64,000 nucleotides of DNA from JACJYC01 sp964558465. Lineage in GTDB: Bacteria > Bacteroidota > Bacteroidia > Chitinophagales > Saprospiraceae. Of the stretch, positions 43,033-52,615 are shown piece after piece. Position numbers and translations under genes: made by a program. The notes beneath the pieces were generated by a model, which saw nothing but the letters and a program-made list of their open reading frames with translations, did not search any database and had not been told where the DNA came from. How positions within the stretch are numbered: the stretch's first letter is position 1; every line of letters starts with the position of its first letter. The DNA lies in contig CAZLEF010000002.1 in the NCBI GenBank assembly GCA_964558465.1, positions 99,799 through 163,798 of the forward strand, read 5' to 3'.

Positions 43033-45529
43033 AAACGGATTGTTTGCGCTGATTTCGCATCCTCATCAAACGCTTGATGAACACTTGGGGTCCTGCAATG
43101 ATATATCCCAGTTGCAGCTCGGTTCAAAGTACATTAACGAAAACCAGTTCTATCCGAAACCATTTTTGGAAAAACTACGGCATTTGCTAGTGTATTTTCA
43201 CGACTTCGGGAAAGCAACCGATTATTTTCAACTGAAAATTATCGAGGCAATGGAAGCCATCTTGAAAGACGAGACGGTTATCCCTGAAAAGAAGGAAGCC
43301 GTTAGGCTTTTTTCGGAGCGTATGAAGGGCTACATTGATGAATTCAACAAATATAAGAGAAAAAGTGCTTTTGATGATATGCGTTTGGATGATACGCTTG
43401 GTAATCATGCGATGCTGGGGGCCTATTTGGTATTATCCCAAATTAAGGATAAAGATGAAATTATTCGATTAATATTACTGAAAATCATCCGAAAACATCA
43501 TGGGCACCTGACCAATTTTTGGATTAGTGCAAAAGGGAAAAAGCAGATCGAATTAGATGAGGAAGATATAGCCTATTTGGAAAAACAATTATCCAAATTT
43601 AATTATGAATTTTTTCAAAATATCCTTGATAAACAGGATTTACAGGCAAGTATGGCGCATTGGATACAAATCAAGCCGTTCGTTACAGATAATGATGAGC
43701 TTGATTACTTAATGCTTAGTTTTAAGAAGAACAAGGATTCCAGGTATTTTTTTCTACAGCATTTCTTGTTTTCCTTGCTTTTGTCAGCAGACAAGGGCGA
43801 TATGATGCTGGATAAAAACAAAGACAAGCTTACATATATAAAAGAAAACCGCTGTCTTCCATTAAATCTCATTGATTTATTCAAGCAGAAAACACTTAAA
43901 CAAGATTCTGCTGACATCAACAAAAAGAGAGAACAAGCCTATCAGCTTATTGCTGAAAACATTCTTCGATATGCAGGACAGAATTTTTTCTCCATTACAC
44001 TGCCAACGGGCATGGGAAAAACCTTTGCCGCTTATAACACTGCAGTAATATTGCAAAACGAGTTTTTAAAACAGTCTCATGGTTTTAAGCCCCGAATTGT
44101 TTACTGCCTTCCATTTACTTCTATCATTGACCAAAATGCCGAAATCCTTCAAAATATTCTGAATAACGATGAAAGGACAGATCAATCCTGGCTTTCCAAA
44201 AATCATTATCTGTCTACCTACAATGAGAGGTATGATAGCCAGGAACTGAATAACGATGAGTCAGAATATCTAACCGATGGATGGGAGCACGAGTTGATTG
44301 TGACCACGTTCGTACAGTTGTTGGAGAGCATTTTTACCAATAGGAACCGTTCTTTGCGCAAGTTCCACAACTTGACGAATGCGATCTTCGTATTAGACGA
44401 GATTCAAAACGTTTCACCTGATTACTATGAAGCGATCGAGTTGGTTTTTCGGGAAATGGCAAGGTTTTTCAATGCAAAGTTTGTATTTGTTACGGCTACC
44501 CAGCCATTTTTATTCAAGGATCCGGATATCGTAACAGAACTGACCGAGGGACATACGGAATCTTATTTTCGAAGTCTCGACAGAATTGTGCTTGACCAAA
44601 GCCTTTTAAAGCTGCATGATTATTTTCCTATGGATGAACAAGTATTTGAGGCGTACTTAATGAATGACATCGAGACAAATCCAGACAAATCTTTCCTCAT
44701 CATTTTCAATACTATCGCTCAATCATTGCACTTTTTTGAAATATTGGAAAAAGCATTTCCAGAGGCGGTGCATATTTATCTTTCCAGTTCAATTTTGCCA
44801 GTTGTAAGAAGTTGGAACATCCGAAAAATCAAAAAAGAAAAACGCCGAAAAATAGTTGTTTCGACTCAAGTCGTGGAGGCAGGAGTAGATATTGACCTTG
44901 ATTTTGTTTACCGTGATTTTGCCCCGGTTGACAGTATTAATCAATCTGCAGGAAGGTGTAACAGAAATGGCTTGAAAGGCAAGGGCAGGGTAAAGCTTTT
45001 CAATTTGGGAAAACATAAGAAGATTTATAGTCCAATCTTAATGAATATTACAGAGGGAGTATTGAAGCCTTTTGAAAATGAAATTCAGGAAAGCCAGTTG
45101 TATGATTTGAACCTGGCGTATGCTACGGCAGTAAGAAAAAGAATAACGGATGACAACGATAAATCTCAAAAACTGGTGAAAGCGATATACCAACTACAAT
45201 TAGAAGACATTGAACAAGAATTCAAATTGATCGACGAGGATGTTCGCCATTACAACGTTTTTTTGCCCTGCTGCAAGGGTGCCAGGAATGTCTGGATAAA
45301 ATTTATACTCATTATGACTGAGGAGAAAAACCATTTTGAAAGAAAGAAGAAACTCAAAAAACTAAAACCCAGCCTACTAAGGTATGTCACCCGTTTTCCG
45401 AAAAACAGATCGTATGAACCTGATAAAAAAGATCAATTTCTTATTTATGAACCAAACTGGCAGAAATGGTATGACCTCGATAGGGGTTTCAAGTTGGATG
45501 CAAAAGCCGATACTTCAATAATAGTATAA
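43007..45529 (+). CDS. cas3: CRISPR-associated helicase-nuclease Cas3 (HD plus SF2)
   Basis: 840 residues. The HD nuclease is N-terminal ('VYFHDFGKATDYF', H65-D66; then 'NHAML' and 'KHHGHL'). The SF2 helicase has Walker A 'LPTGMGKTF' near residue 333, the DEAD-like box 'VLDEIQNVSPDYYE' near 464, motif III 'VTATQPF' and motif VI 'QSAGRCNRNG'. Cas3 unwinds and degrades the target strand recruited by Cascade. A second ATG at 43016 is equally possible. All catalytic motifs look intact. This gene is strongly AT-rich (for example 20 G/C in the 60 bases 43801-43860). Confidence 0.95.
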   Translation: MDPMSSSSENGLFALISHPHQTLDEHLGSCNDISQLQLGSKYINENQFYPKPFLEKLRHLLVYFHDFGKATDYFQLKIIEAMEAILKDETVIPEKKEAVRLFSERMKGYIDEFNKYKRKSAFDDMRLDDTLGNHAMLGAYLVLSQIKDKDEIIRLILLKIIRKHHGHLTNFWISAKGKKQIELDEEDIAYLEKQLSKFNYEFFQNILDKQDLQASMAHWIQIKPFVTDNDELDYLMLSFKKNKDSRYFFLQHFLFSLLLSADKGDMMLDKNKDKLTYIKENRCLPLNLIDLFKQKTLKQDSADINKKREQAYQLIAENILRYAGQNFFSITLPTGMGKTFAAYNTAVILQNEFLKQSHGFKPRIVYCLPFTSIIDQNAEILQNILNNDERTDQSWLSKNHYLSTYNERYDSQELNNDESEYLTDGWEHELIVTTFVQLLESIFTNRNRSLRKFHNLTNAIFVLDEIQNVSPDYYEAIELVFREMARFFNAKFVFVTATQPFLFKDPDIVTELTEGHTESYFRSLDRIVLDQSLLKLHDYFPMDEQVFEAYLMNDIETNPDKSFLIIFNTIAQSLHFFEILEKAFPEAVHIYLSSSILPVVRSWNIRKIKKEKRRKIVVSTQVVEAGVDIDLDFVYRDFAPVDSINQSAGRCNRNGLKGKGRVKLFNLGKHKKIYSPILMNITEGVLKPFENEIQESQLYDLNLAYATAVRKRITDDNDKSQKLVKAIYQLQLEDIEQEFKLIDEDVRHYNVFLPCCKGARNVWIKFILIMTEEKNHFERKKKLKKLKPSLLRYVTRFPKNRSYEPDKKDQFLIYEPNWQKWYDLDRGFKLDAKADTSIIV

Positions 45530-45531
45530 TA

Positions 45532-46209
45532 ATGAAAACCGAAAAAAGCGTAGCAATGGCCACGGTTTCGTTCCCCGAAATCCGACTCTCACCTCGTGAT
45601 GCTCACAAGCTTAGGGGGTATTTTGGCGGTGTATTCAGGGAACATTCACCATTACTTCACAATCATTTCGAGGACGGAGGGTTTAGATATGCCTATCCTT
45701 TGGTTCAATATAAAATAGTGGATCATGTTCCTATTTTGGTAGGATTGCAAGAGGGGTCAAAGCTCCTTACTGAATTGTTTTTCCAAATGAAGTCCCTTAA
45801 AATTAATGACAAGGATTATTCTGTTTACGAAAGGGATATTGTTTTCAAAAACCTCACAATCGGCGTAATTCCCGCCCTCCACACCTACACCTTCCGCACC
45901 CTCTGGATGGCCCTCAACCAGGACAACTTCAAGGAATACCTGGATAAACCCGAAGATGCAAGAAAGGAATTCCTGAACCGGATACTGACCGGGAACATTC
46001 TCTCTTTCTTCAAAGGAATCGGTTTGTACCTGGAACCAGAAGAGCGGATCTTGCTGACTGCCCAAACCAGGGAAAAAAGCACAAAATTCAAAGATCAGCA
46101 TATGATCGCATTCCAGGGAACCTTTACTGCCAATGTCCTTCTGCCCGATTTGATCGGCCTGGGAAAATCGGTTTCCAGGGGATTCGGCGTAATTCAAAAA
46201 AACACCTGA
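45532..46209 (+). CDS. cas6: CRISPR pre-crRNA endonuclease Cas6
   Basis: 225 residues. The C-terminal glycine-rich loop 'DLIGLGKSVSRGFGVIQK' is the Cas6 signature. The N-terminal half has 'HKLRGYFGGVF' and 'PLVQYKIVDHVPILVGLQEGSKLL'. Cas6 cuts each repeat to leave the ATTGAAAC handle on the crRNA. It starts two bases after cas3 and ends one base before cas1. GC content shifts sharply inside the gene near 45840-45870: 18 of 60 bases are G/C at 45781-45840, against 32 of 60 at 45841-45900. Confidence 0.9.
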   Translation: MKTEKSVAMATVSFPEIRLSPRDAHKLRGYFGGVFREHSPLLHNHFEDGGFRYAYPLVQYKIVDHVPILVGLQEGSKLLTELFFQMKSLKINDKDYSVYERDIVFKNLTIGVIPALHTYTFRTLWMALNQDNFKEYLDKPEDARKEFLNRILTGNILSFFKGIGLYLEPEERILLTAQTREKSTKFKDQHMIAFQGTFTANVLLPDLIGLGKSVSRGFGVIQKNT

Positions 46210-46210
46210 C

Positions 46211-47212
46211 ATGCAACTCCACCTCAACACCTACGGCGCCTATCTGCACGTGAAGGAAGAAATGTTCGAAGTGCAAGTTCGTGTGAACGGAGAAATAACA
46301 AAAACCCAAGTAGCTGCGCACAAAGTGAAGAGCATTTGGCTGAGTACAGGTACAGCGTTGTCGAGCGATGCGGTGAAACTGGCCGTCCGGAACAACATTG
46401 ATATTGTGTTCCTGGAACATAACGGCGACCCTATTGGGCGGGTATGGCACACCAAATTGGGCAGCACAACGTTGATCCGAAAACGGCAACTGGAGGTGAG
46501 CCTCGGGGCGGACGCACTCAGGTACACCAAACAATGGGTAGGCGCTAAAATGGACAACCAGGTGGAGTTTGTGGAGGGGTTGCGCAAGCACCGCACGCAG
46601 CATCACAGCTATCTGGATTTCCAGTTGGAAGCAATGGCCGGACTGCGCAGGCAATTGGCAGCGGTGGACGCCCGGTTTGTGGACGACGTAGCGGATAGCA
46701 TCCGGGGCTGGGAAGGCACTTGCGGCCGCTTGTATTTTGAAACGCTCAGTTTTGTGCTGCCGCAGCAGTACCAGTTTGGAGGCAGGAGTTTTCGTCCGGC
46801 GAAAGACCCCTTCAATGCCTTTCTGAACTATGCATACGGGGTATTATACAGTAGAGTGGAGAAGGCCCTGATGTTGGCCGGCATTGATCCTTATGTAGGT
46901 TTCCTACACCGGGACGATTACAACTACAAGAGCATGGTCAACGATTTCATCGAGCCATACCGGAGTTACGCGGACAAGGCGGTGTTTTCGCTGTTTTCGG
47001 CGAAGAAGGTGCGGCAGGACCATACCGATGCCATCACAAACGGTGTGTCGCTGAACAAGGAAGGCAAAGTGCTTTTAATGGAGTATTTTAACCATTATTT
47101 GGAAGAGGAGCGGGTACGCTATAAAGGGCGTCAACAGAGCAGGGCGGCGACGATCCAGTTTGACGCGCACCAGTTGGCCAATGAACTCATCGGGAAATCG
47201 GAACCACTATGA
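46211..47212 (+). CDS. cas1: CRISPR integrase Cas1
   Basis: 333 residues. The metal-binding residues are in 'SIRGWEGTCGRLYFE' (Glu), 'GFLHRDDYN' (His) and 'MVNDFIEPYRSYAD' (Asp/Glu), the standard Cas1 triad. Strings like 'HKVKSIWLSTGTALSSDAVKLAVRNNIDIVFLEHNGDPIGRVW' cover the N-terminal beta-domain. Cas1 with Cas2 inserts new spacers at the leader end. The cas2 start overlaps its stop by four bases. Composition is GC-rich and host-like (36 G/C in the 60 bases 46681-46740), unlike cas3. Confidence 0.96.
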   Translation: MQLHLNTYGAYLHVKEEMFEVQVRVNGEITKTQVAAHKVKSIWLSTGTALSSDAVKLAVRNNIDIVFLEHNGDPIGRVWHTKLGSTTLIRKRQLEVSLGADALRYTKQWVGAKMDNQVEFVEGLRKHRTQHHSYLDFQLEAMAGLRRQLAAVDARFVDDVADSIRGWEGTCGRLYFETLSFVLPQQYQFGGRSFRPAKDPFNAFLNYAYGVLYSRVEKALMLAGIDPYVGFLHRDDYNYKSMVNDFIEPYRSYADKAVFSLFSAKKVRQDHTDAITNGVSLNKEGKVLLMEYFNHYLEEERVRYKGRQQSRAATIQFDAHQLANELIGKSEPL

Positions 47213-47499
47213 TTGCATGGGTAATTTATGACATTGAAAACGACAAAGCTCGAACCAAGATCGCCAAATATTGTAAACAGGCAGGGCTTTACCGGGTACA
47301 GTTGAGTGTGTTTTTGGGTACTTTAAGCCGGAATGACAAAGATGCCCTGGCCTTAAAGATCGAACAAGAGATCGACGTATTGAAAGACAAGGTCTATATA
47401 TTTCCGATGTCGAAGAAGGAACTACAACAGGTAGTACTGTTAGGACAAGCCTTCGACCAGAAACTCATTTCCGATCAGGTGCGAGCCATGTTTTTTTAG
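47209..47499 (+). CDS. cas2: CRISPR adaptation protein Cas2
   Basis: 96 residues, the usual size. 'MIAWVIYDIENDKARTKIAKYCKQAGLYRVQLSVFLGTLS' is the ferredoxin-like Cas2 opening with the Y-D-I-x-(N/D)-D...R-x-K/R-I-A...G-L-x-R-V-Q-x-S-V-F pattern. It forms the structural core of the Cas1-Cas2 integration complex. Overlaps cas1 by four bases (ATGA) and is followed by cas4 after one base. Confidence 0.95.
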   Translation: MIAWVIYDIENDKARTKIAKYCKQAGLYRVQLSVFLGTLSRNDKDALALKIEQEIDVLKDKVYIFPMSKKELQQVVLLGQAFDQKLISDQVRAMFF

Positions 47500-47500
47500 T

Positions 47501-48082
47501 ATGGAAAATTTCAGCATTACACCATCTCAAATCATAGAGTACCTCTACTGTCCGAGGTTCACCTATTTCGAGTACGTCCTGCGGATACCGCAGTATGAGG
47601 ATAAGTTTTTCAAGGTCCAAAAGGGGCGAGATATACATGATAAGAAAGCAAGTGAGAATACGGAATACCTGCGCAAGCGGATCGGCGTGCAAGAAAAGTA
47701 CATCGGGCAGTACCTCACCAATGAGTTGCTGCGGGGCGAGGTAGACGAGGTTTTGTTGCTGGAAGACGGCACGATGGCGCCGCTCGACTACAAATTTGCC
47801 CAGTGGAATGACAAAATATACGAAACCTACCGGACCCAATTGTATTGTTACGCCTGGCTGATCGAGAGCAATTACGGAAAGCCGGTGAATAAAGGATTTC
47901 TGGTGTACACCCGGAGTCAGAACAAACTGGTTGAAGTCCCGATCAGCCGGGAAGACATTGCTTTTGTCAGTCAATGCGCCGGAGAGATTCGAGAGATCAT
48001 CGGGAAAAACAAGTTTCCCAAGGCCACCAGATACAAACGGCGCTGCCTGGATTGCACCTATCGGAATATTTGCATCCAGTAA
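47501..48082 (+). CDS. cas4: CRISPR adaptation nuclease Cas4
   Basis: 193 residues. Four iron-sulfur cysteines can be placed: C17 in 'YLYCPRF', and C182, C185 and C191 in 'RRCLDCTYRNICI'. The RecB-like nuclease core shows 'LLRGEVDEVLLLEDGTMAPLDYKFAQ', with D-Y-K as the D-x-K catalytic element. Cas4 trims prespacers and selects the PAM and orientation. It is the last cas gene and stands directly before the leader, so the adaptation genes are next to the array. Confidence 0.93.
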   Translation: MENFSITPSQIIEYLYCPRFTYFEYVLRIPQYEDKFFKVQKGRDIHDKKASENTEYLRKRIGVQEKYIGQYLTNELLRGEVDEVLLLEDGTMAPLDYKFAQWNDKIYETYRTQLYCYAWLIESNYGKPVNKGFLVYTRSQNKLVEVPISREDIAFVSQCAGEIREIIGKNKFPKATRYKRRCLDCTYRNICIQ

Positions 48083-48328
48083 TTTTGGCATTTTGAGGAG
48101 ATTTACTATATTTGGCAGGAAAAGGGAAAAGTGGTGAATCCGGGTCTGTTTTTATTTCCACCCCATTTAAAACGGGGTATAACTGGCTAAAAATCAATAC
48201 TCTAAGTTTCCGAAAATGAGTAAAAAAACCTGCAAAATACGTTCTTTGACATCATGGAGAATGAAAAGTTGTGGCTTTGTAAAAACCATTTATCTTTTTG
48301 AAAATCAGGAGTATATGTCAAAGTACGG
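48083..48328 (+). promoter_or_regulatory. CRISPR leader with putative promoter
   Basis: 246 AT-rich bases between cas4 and the first repeat. TTG at 48269-48271 and TATCTTTT at 48291-48298 are 19 bases apart, close to the Bacteroidota promoter consensus. Transcription would begin about 25 bases before repeat 1 and run through the array. New spacers would be added at this end. Confidence 0.6.
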
Positions 48329-51300
48329 CATTTAAGCCATTATCCAGGAAAAGAAGGATTGAAACATGGTAACAATGTTTGGTTAAGAGGTCACACAACT
48401 ACATTTAAGCCATTATCCAGGAAAAGAAGGATTGAAACAATCAGCACAATGGGACCTTACATCATATTACCAAGCATTTAAGCCATTATCCAGGAAAAGA
48501 AGGATTGAAACTGTATTACGCCCAAAACATCCGGAAGATCCGGAAGACATTTAAGCCATTATCCAGGAAAAGAAGGATTGAAACACGTCCCCGTTCCAGA
48601 AATGACATCAGCGGGAACATCATTTAAGCCATTATCCAGGAAAAGAAGGATTGAAACTTTTGGATCAAAACGACTTTGTGTACCTCGATCCGCATTTAAG
48701 CCATTATCCAGGAAAAGAAGGATTGAAACTGCCGTAGCGTCCGTGGTTGTATATGCCTGTGATGTCATTTAAGCCATTATCCAGGAAAAGAAGGATTGAA
48801 ACCTATTGTTTTGTGCGTCACTGGTTTTCTTTCTGCATCATTTAAGCCATTATCCAGGAAAAGAAGGATTGAAACGTTGTCCTCGTTGTATTTCAAGTCC
48901 CATCCACTTTTGCATTTAAGCCATTATCCAGGAAAAGAAGGATTGAAACAAAAAAATCGGCGGTTATTGAATTACCCAATTCCACCATTTAAGCCATTAT
49001 CCAGGAAAAGAAGGATTGAAACACAGAAAAATTGGGGCTATCGCCCCCGTGTACGGGACATTTAAGCCATTATCCAGGAAAAGAAGGATTGAAACGGATT
49101 GAAACTTCGCCAATCCATGTTTTTAGGAGTTCATTTAAGCCATTATCCAGGAAAAGAAGGATTGAAACAAAAAAATCGGCGGTTATTGAATTACCCAATT
49201 CCACCATTTAAGCCATTATCCAGGAAAAGAAGGATTGAAACAGCGCAGAATGGCTTATGAGGGGAGAGGGGGAAATGCATTTAAGCCATTATCCAGGAAA
49301 AGAAGGATTGAAACCCTGCCGTCGTGTTGCTGCCATTATCTATTCACTTCATTTAAGCCATTATCCAGGAAAAGAAGGATTGAAACGATACTGCGCTGAA
49401 CTCGCTGGACTCCTGCACCACACATTTAAGCCATTATCCAGGAAAAGAAGGATTGAAACATGAAAACTTACAATGGCACTAACACGTTCGATTACATTTA
49501 AGCCATTATCCAGGAAAAGAAGGATTGAAACTTGGGAACCTTTCAATCAGTTGCGAAGAGTTTGAGTTCATTTAAGCCATTATCCAGGAAAAGAAGGATT
49601 GAAACTTACCGCAATTGTGTATTCTTTCATTAGTCTTGCGCATTTAAGCCATTATCCAGGAAAAGAAGGATTGAAACGGGAATAGAACATCGTTTGGATT
49701 GGCCAAACGAATCCATTTAAGCCATTATCCAGGAAAAGAAGGATTGAAACAATTCTTTTTCGCATTTCTGGGCAATGGAATCCCACCATTTAAGCCATTA
49801 TCCAGGAAAAGAAGGATTGAAACAATTCTTTTTCGCATTTCTGGGCAATGGAATCCCACTCATTTAAGCCATTATCCAGGAAAAGAAGGATTGAAACCGT
49901 CAAACTTGAAGAAAAAGCCGCAAGACTAATGGACCATTTAAGCCATTATCCAGGAAAAGAAGGATTGAAACAAGAAAAAAAGGAACAATATGATCGGGGA
50001 CCCAATCCGCATTTAAGCCATTATCCAGGAAAAGAAGGATTGAAACTGGTCGAACGAAAACGACATGCCTTCAATCCTCAACTCATTTAAGCCATTATCC
50101 AGGAAAAGAAGGATTGAAACATGGCGCTGGCGGCGGCGGCGGCGGCGGAAGTACGAACATTTAAGCCATTATCCAGGAAAAGAAGGATTGAAACAGTAGG
50201 CCCCCGGATTGTCTCCGGGGGCCTCGCCAACATTTAAGCCATTATCCAGGAAAAGAAGGATTGAAACCGAGGTCGTCGAACTTGGCCTGCTTCTGGTCGT
50301 TCGTCATTTAAGCCATTATCCAGGAAAAGAAGGATTGAAACCTTGACCATGCGCAACAACACGATCAAACCCGCACTCATTTAAGCCATTATCCAGGAAA
50401 AGAAGGATTGAAACCGGGTGAGTATGGAATGAAAGAGTTCCATCGTGTCGCATTTAAGCCATTATCCAGGAAAAGAAGGATTGAAACTCCCACCAACCCA
50501 ACCATGACCGGAGGCTGTTTCTTCATTTAAGCCATTATCCAGGAAAAGAAGGATTGAAACTGTCGCTCAGGAATTTTCCAACCCCGCACTTTTTTACATT
50601 TAAGCCATTATCCAGGAAAAGAAGGATTGAAACTGAACTACACTGCCGACGTGCTTCCATTCATCGTTGCATTTAAGCCATTATCCAGGAAAAGAAGGAT
50701 TGAAACCAGCCAAAAATTATGGTATTTGGGGATAATATGTCATCATTTAAGCCATTATCCAGGAAAAGAAGGATTGAAACTGTCGCCGGACGTAGAAAGA
50801 AAAAAGACGAAAAACTCATTTAAGCCATTATCCAGGAAAAGAAGGATTGAAACCTTTAATTGCTCTGAAATTTCCGAAAAACAGGCCCAAACATTTAAGC
50901 CATTATCCAGGAAAAGAAGGATTGAAACCCGAAGTTTCGTTTTTTTATAGCGAGGGTATAAGGAGCATTTAAGCCATTATCCAGGAAAAGAAGGATTGAA
51001 ACATGATTTGATAATTGTTTAGATCAGGGGAGGTTAATACATTTAAGCCATTATCCAGGAAAAGAAGGATTGAAACCTGTTTTGGTTATCAATACCGTAA
51101 AGGTATGGACTCCATTTAAGCCATTATCCAGGAAAAGAAGGATTGAAACAACTGTTCTGCGGCTTCTTGTCCTGCGTATTTTGCGCATTTAAGCCATTAT
51201 CCAGGAAAAGAAGGATTGAAACAGATTTTGGCTTTTTCCGCTCTTGATTTTGCATTGTTCATTTAAGCCATTATCCAGGAAAAGAAGGATTGAAACCCGA

Positions 51301-52395
51301 CGGCGACGGATCAGGCAAGCCTACTGGCATCCCATTTAAGCCATTATCCAGGAAAAGAAGGATTGAAACTGCCGGTGAAAGCCATGCAGCGGCATCCAAA
51401 TTTGCCATTTAAGCCATTATCCAGGAAAAGAAGGATTGAAACTCTTGGAGTCCGCGGCTTTTTCGATCCCCTTTACCCCATTTAAGCCATTATCCAGGAA
51501 AAGAAGGATTGAAACTCCGGTGGCCTACAAAGACGGGGCAGGAGCATATCTCATTTAAGCCATTATCCAGGAAAAGAAGGATTGAAACACATGAATACCT
51601 ATCCTTCCCACCTTGTCAACCTTACCATTTAAGCCATTATCCAGGAAAAGAAGGATTGAAACTTCCTGGTCGTTCACAAACAAATGCTTGCAAGTTTCCA
51701 TTTAAGCCATTATCCAGGAAAAGAAGGATTGAAACTACCCCGAATCGCGGGTTTTAACAAAAAACCGTCGTCATTTAAGCCATTATCCAGGAAAAGAAGG
51801 ATTGAAACTGGCACGAAGGGCTTCACCAGCCCATTCGATTACATCATTTAAGCCATTATCCAGGAAAAGAAGGATTGAAACCAACAACATTACCTGCGGG
51901 AAGTCCGCCGATAATACCATTTAAGCCATTATCCAGGAAAAGAAGGATTGAAACAAGCGCATAGCGCTACGACTGGCGAAAACTCGGTAGCCATTTAAGC
52001 CATTATCCAGGAAAAGAAGGATTGAAACTCCTTCGGCTGCTGGAATATACCTACCAGATTTCTGCATTTAAGCCATTATCCAGGAAAAGAAGGATTGAAA
52101 CACATCCTGTCAGGGGTGGTTGCATCCCTGCCATTTGCGCATTTAAGCCATTATCCAGGAAAAGAAGGATTGAAACTGGATTATTATTGGCAGCGTATTG
52201 GTTTGTTTGTTGCATTTAAGCCATTATCCAGGAAAAGAAGGATTGAAACTTATGACACCCAATAATGGAATTGGGAAAAAGTAAACATTTAAGCCATTAT
52301 CCAGGAAAAGAAGGATTGAAACTGAACTCCCCGACGCTATAAGAAAATCAGTTAGCCGCATTTAAGCCATTATCCAGGAAAAGAAGGATTGAAAC
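48329..52395 (+). CRISPR. Type I-B CRISPR array, 56 repeats of 37 bp, 55 spacers
   Basis: The repeat begins CATTTAAGCC, continues through ATTATCCAGG and AAAAGAAGGA, and ends TTGAAAC. Its last eight bases ATTGAAAC are the classic type I-B crRNA 5' handle. I located 56 copies by eye and saw no sequence variant, including the last one (52359-52395). Spacers are 35-38 bases, mostly 36. Repeat starts step by 72-75 bases. Spacers 9 and 12 are identical, 20 and 21 are nearly so, spacer 11 begins with a copy of the repeat end, and spacer 26 is a hairpin. Transcription is expected on the plus strand from the leader. Short open frames across the array are artefacts of the repeat. Confidence 0.98.
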
Positions 52396-52442
52396 CCGAC
52401 CTTTACCCCTTTAGAATTGATTGCGAAATCATCCAAAATCGG

Positions 52443-52540
52443 ATACTTTTCGCGAGCGATCAAAAATGATCGGCCGCGAAATCTGTGCAAATGCAAATAC
52501 TTTTCGCAACAAATCAGAACGGATCAGGCGCGAAATCTAT
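52443..52540 (+). repeat. Two imperfect palindromic units after the array
   Basis: Copies at 52443-52486 and 52497-52540 start with ATACTTTTCGC and end with CGCGAAATCT. Each is self-complementary: TTTCGCG at the left pairs with CGCGAAA at the right, and in the first copy GATCA/TGATC forms the inner stem. They lie between the last repeat and the start of the next gene and could be operators or a terminator for the array transcript. Confidence 0.6.
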
Positions 52541-52615
52541 AACAACCAGATTCATGCGGCACAAAATCGATTCCATTTTAACCCAATCCCGTATCTTCCC
52601 ACCCAAATATCCCCC

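Noticed and set aside
48578..52219. Several short open frames across the array that encode repeated FKPLSRKRRIET or HLSHYPGKEGLK
   Set aside because: They are translations of the CRISPR repeat and spacers, not genes.
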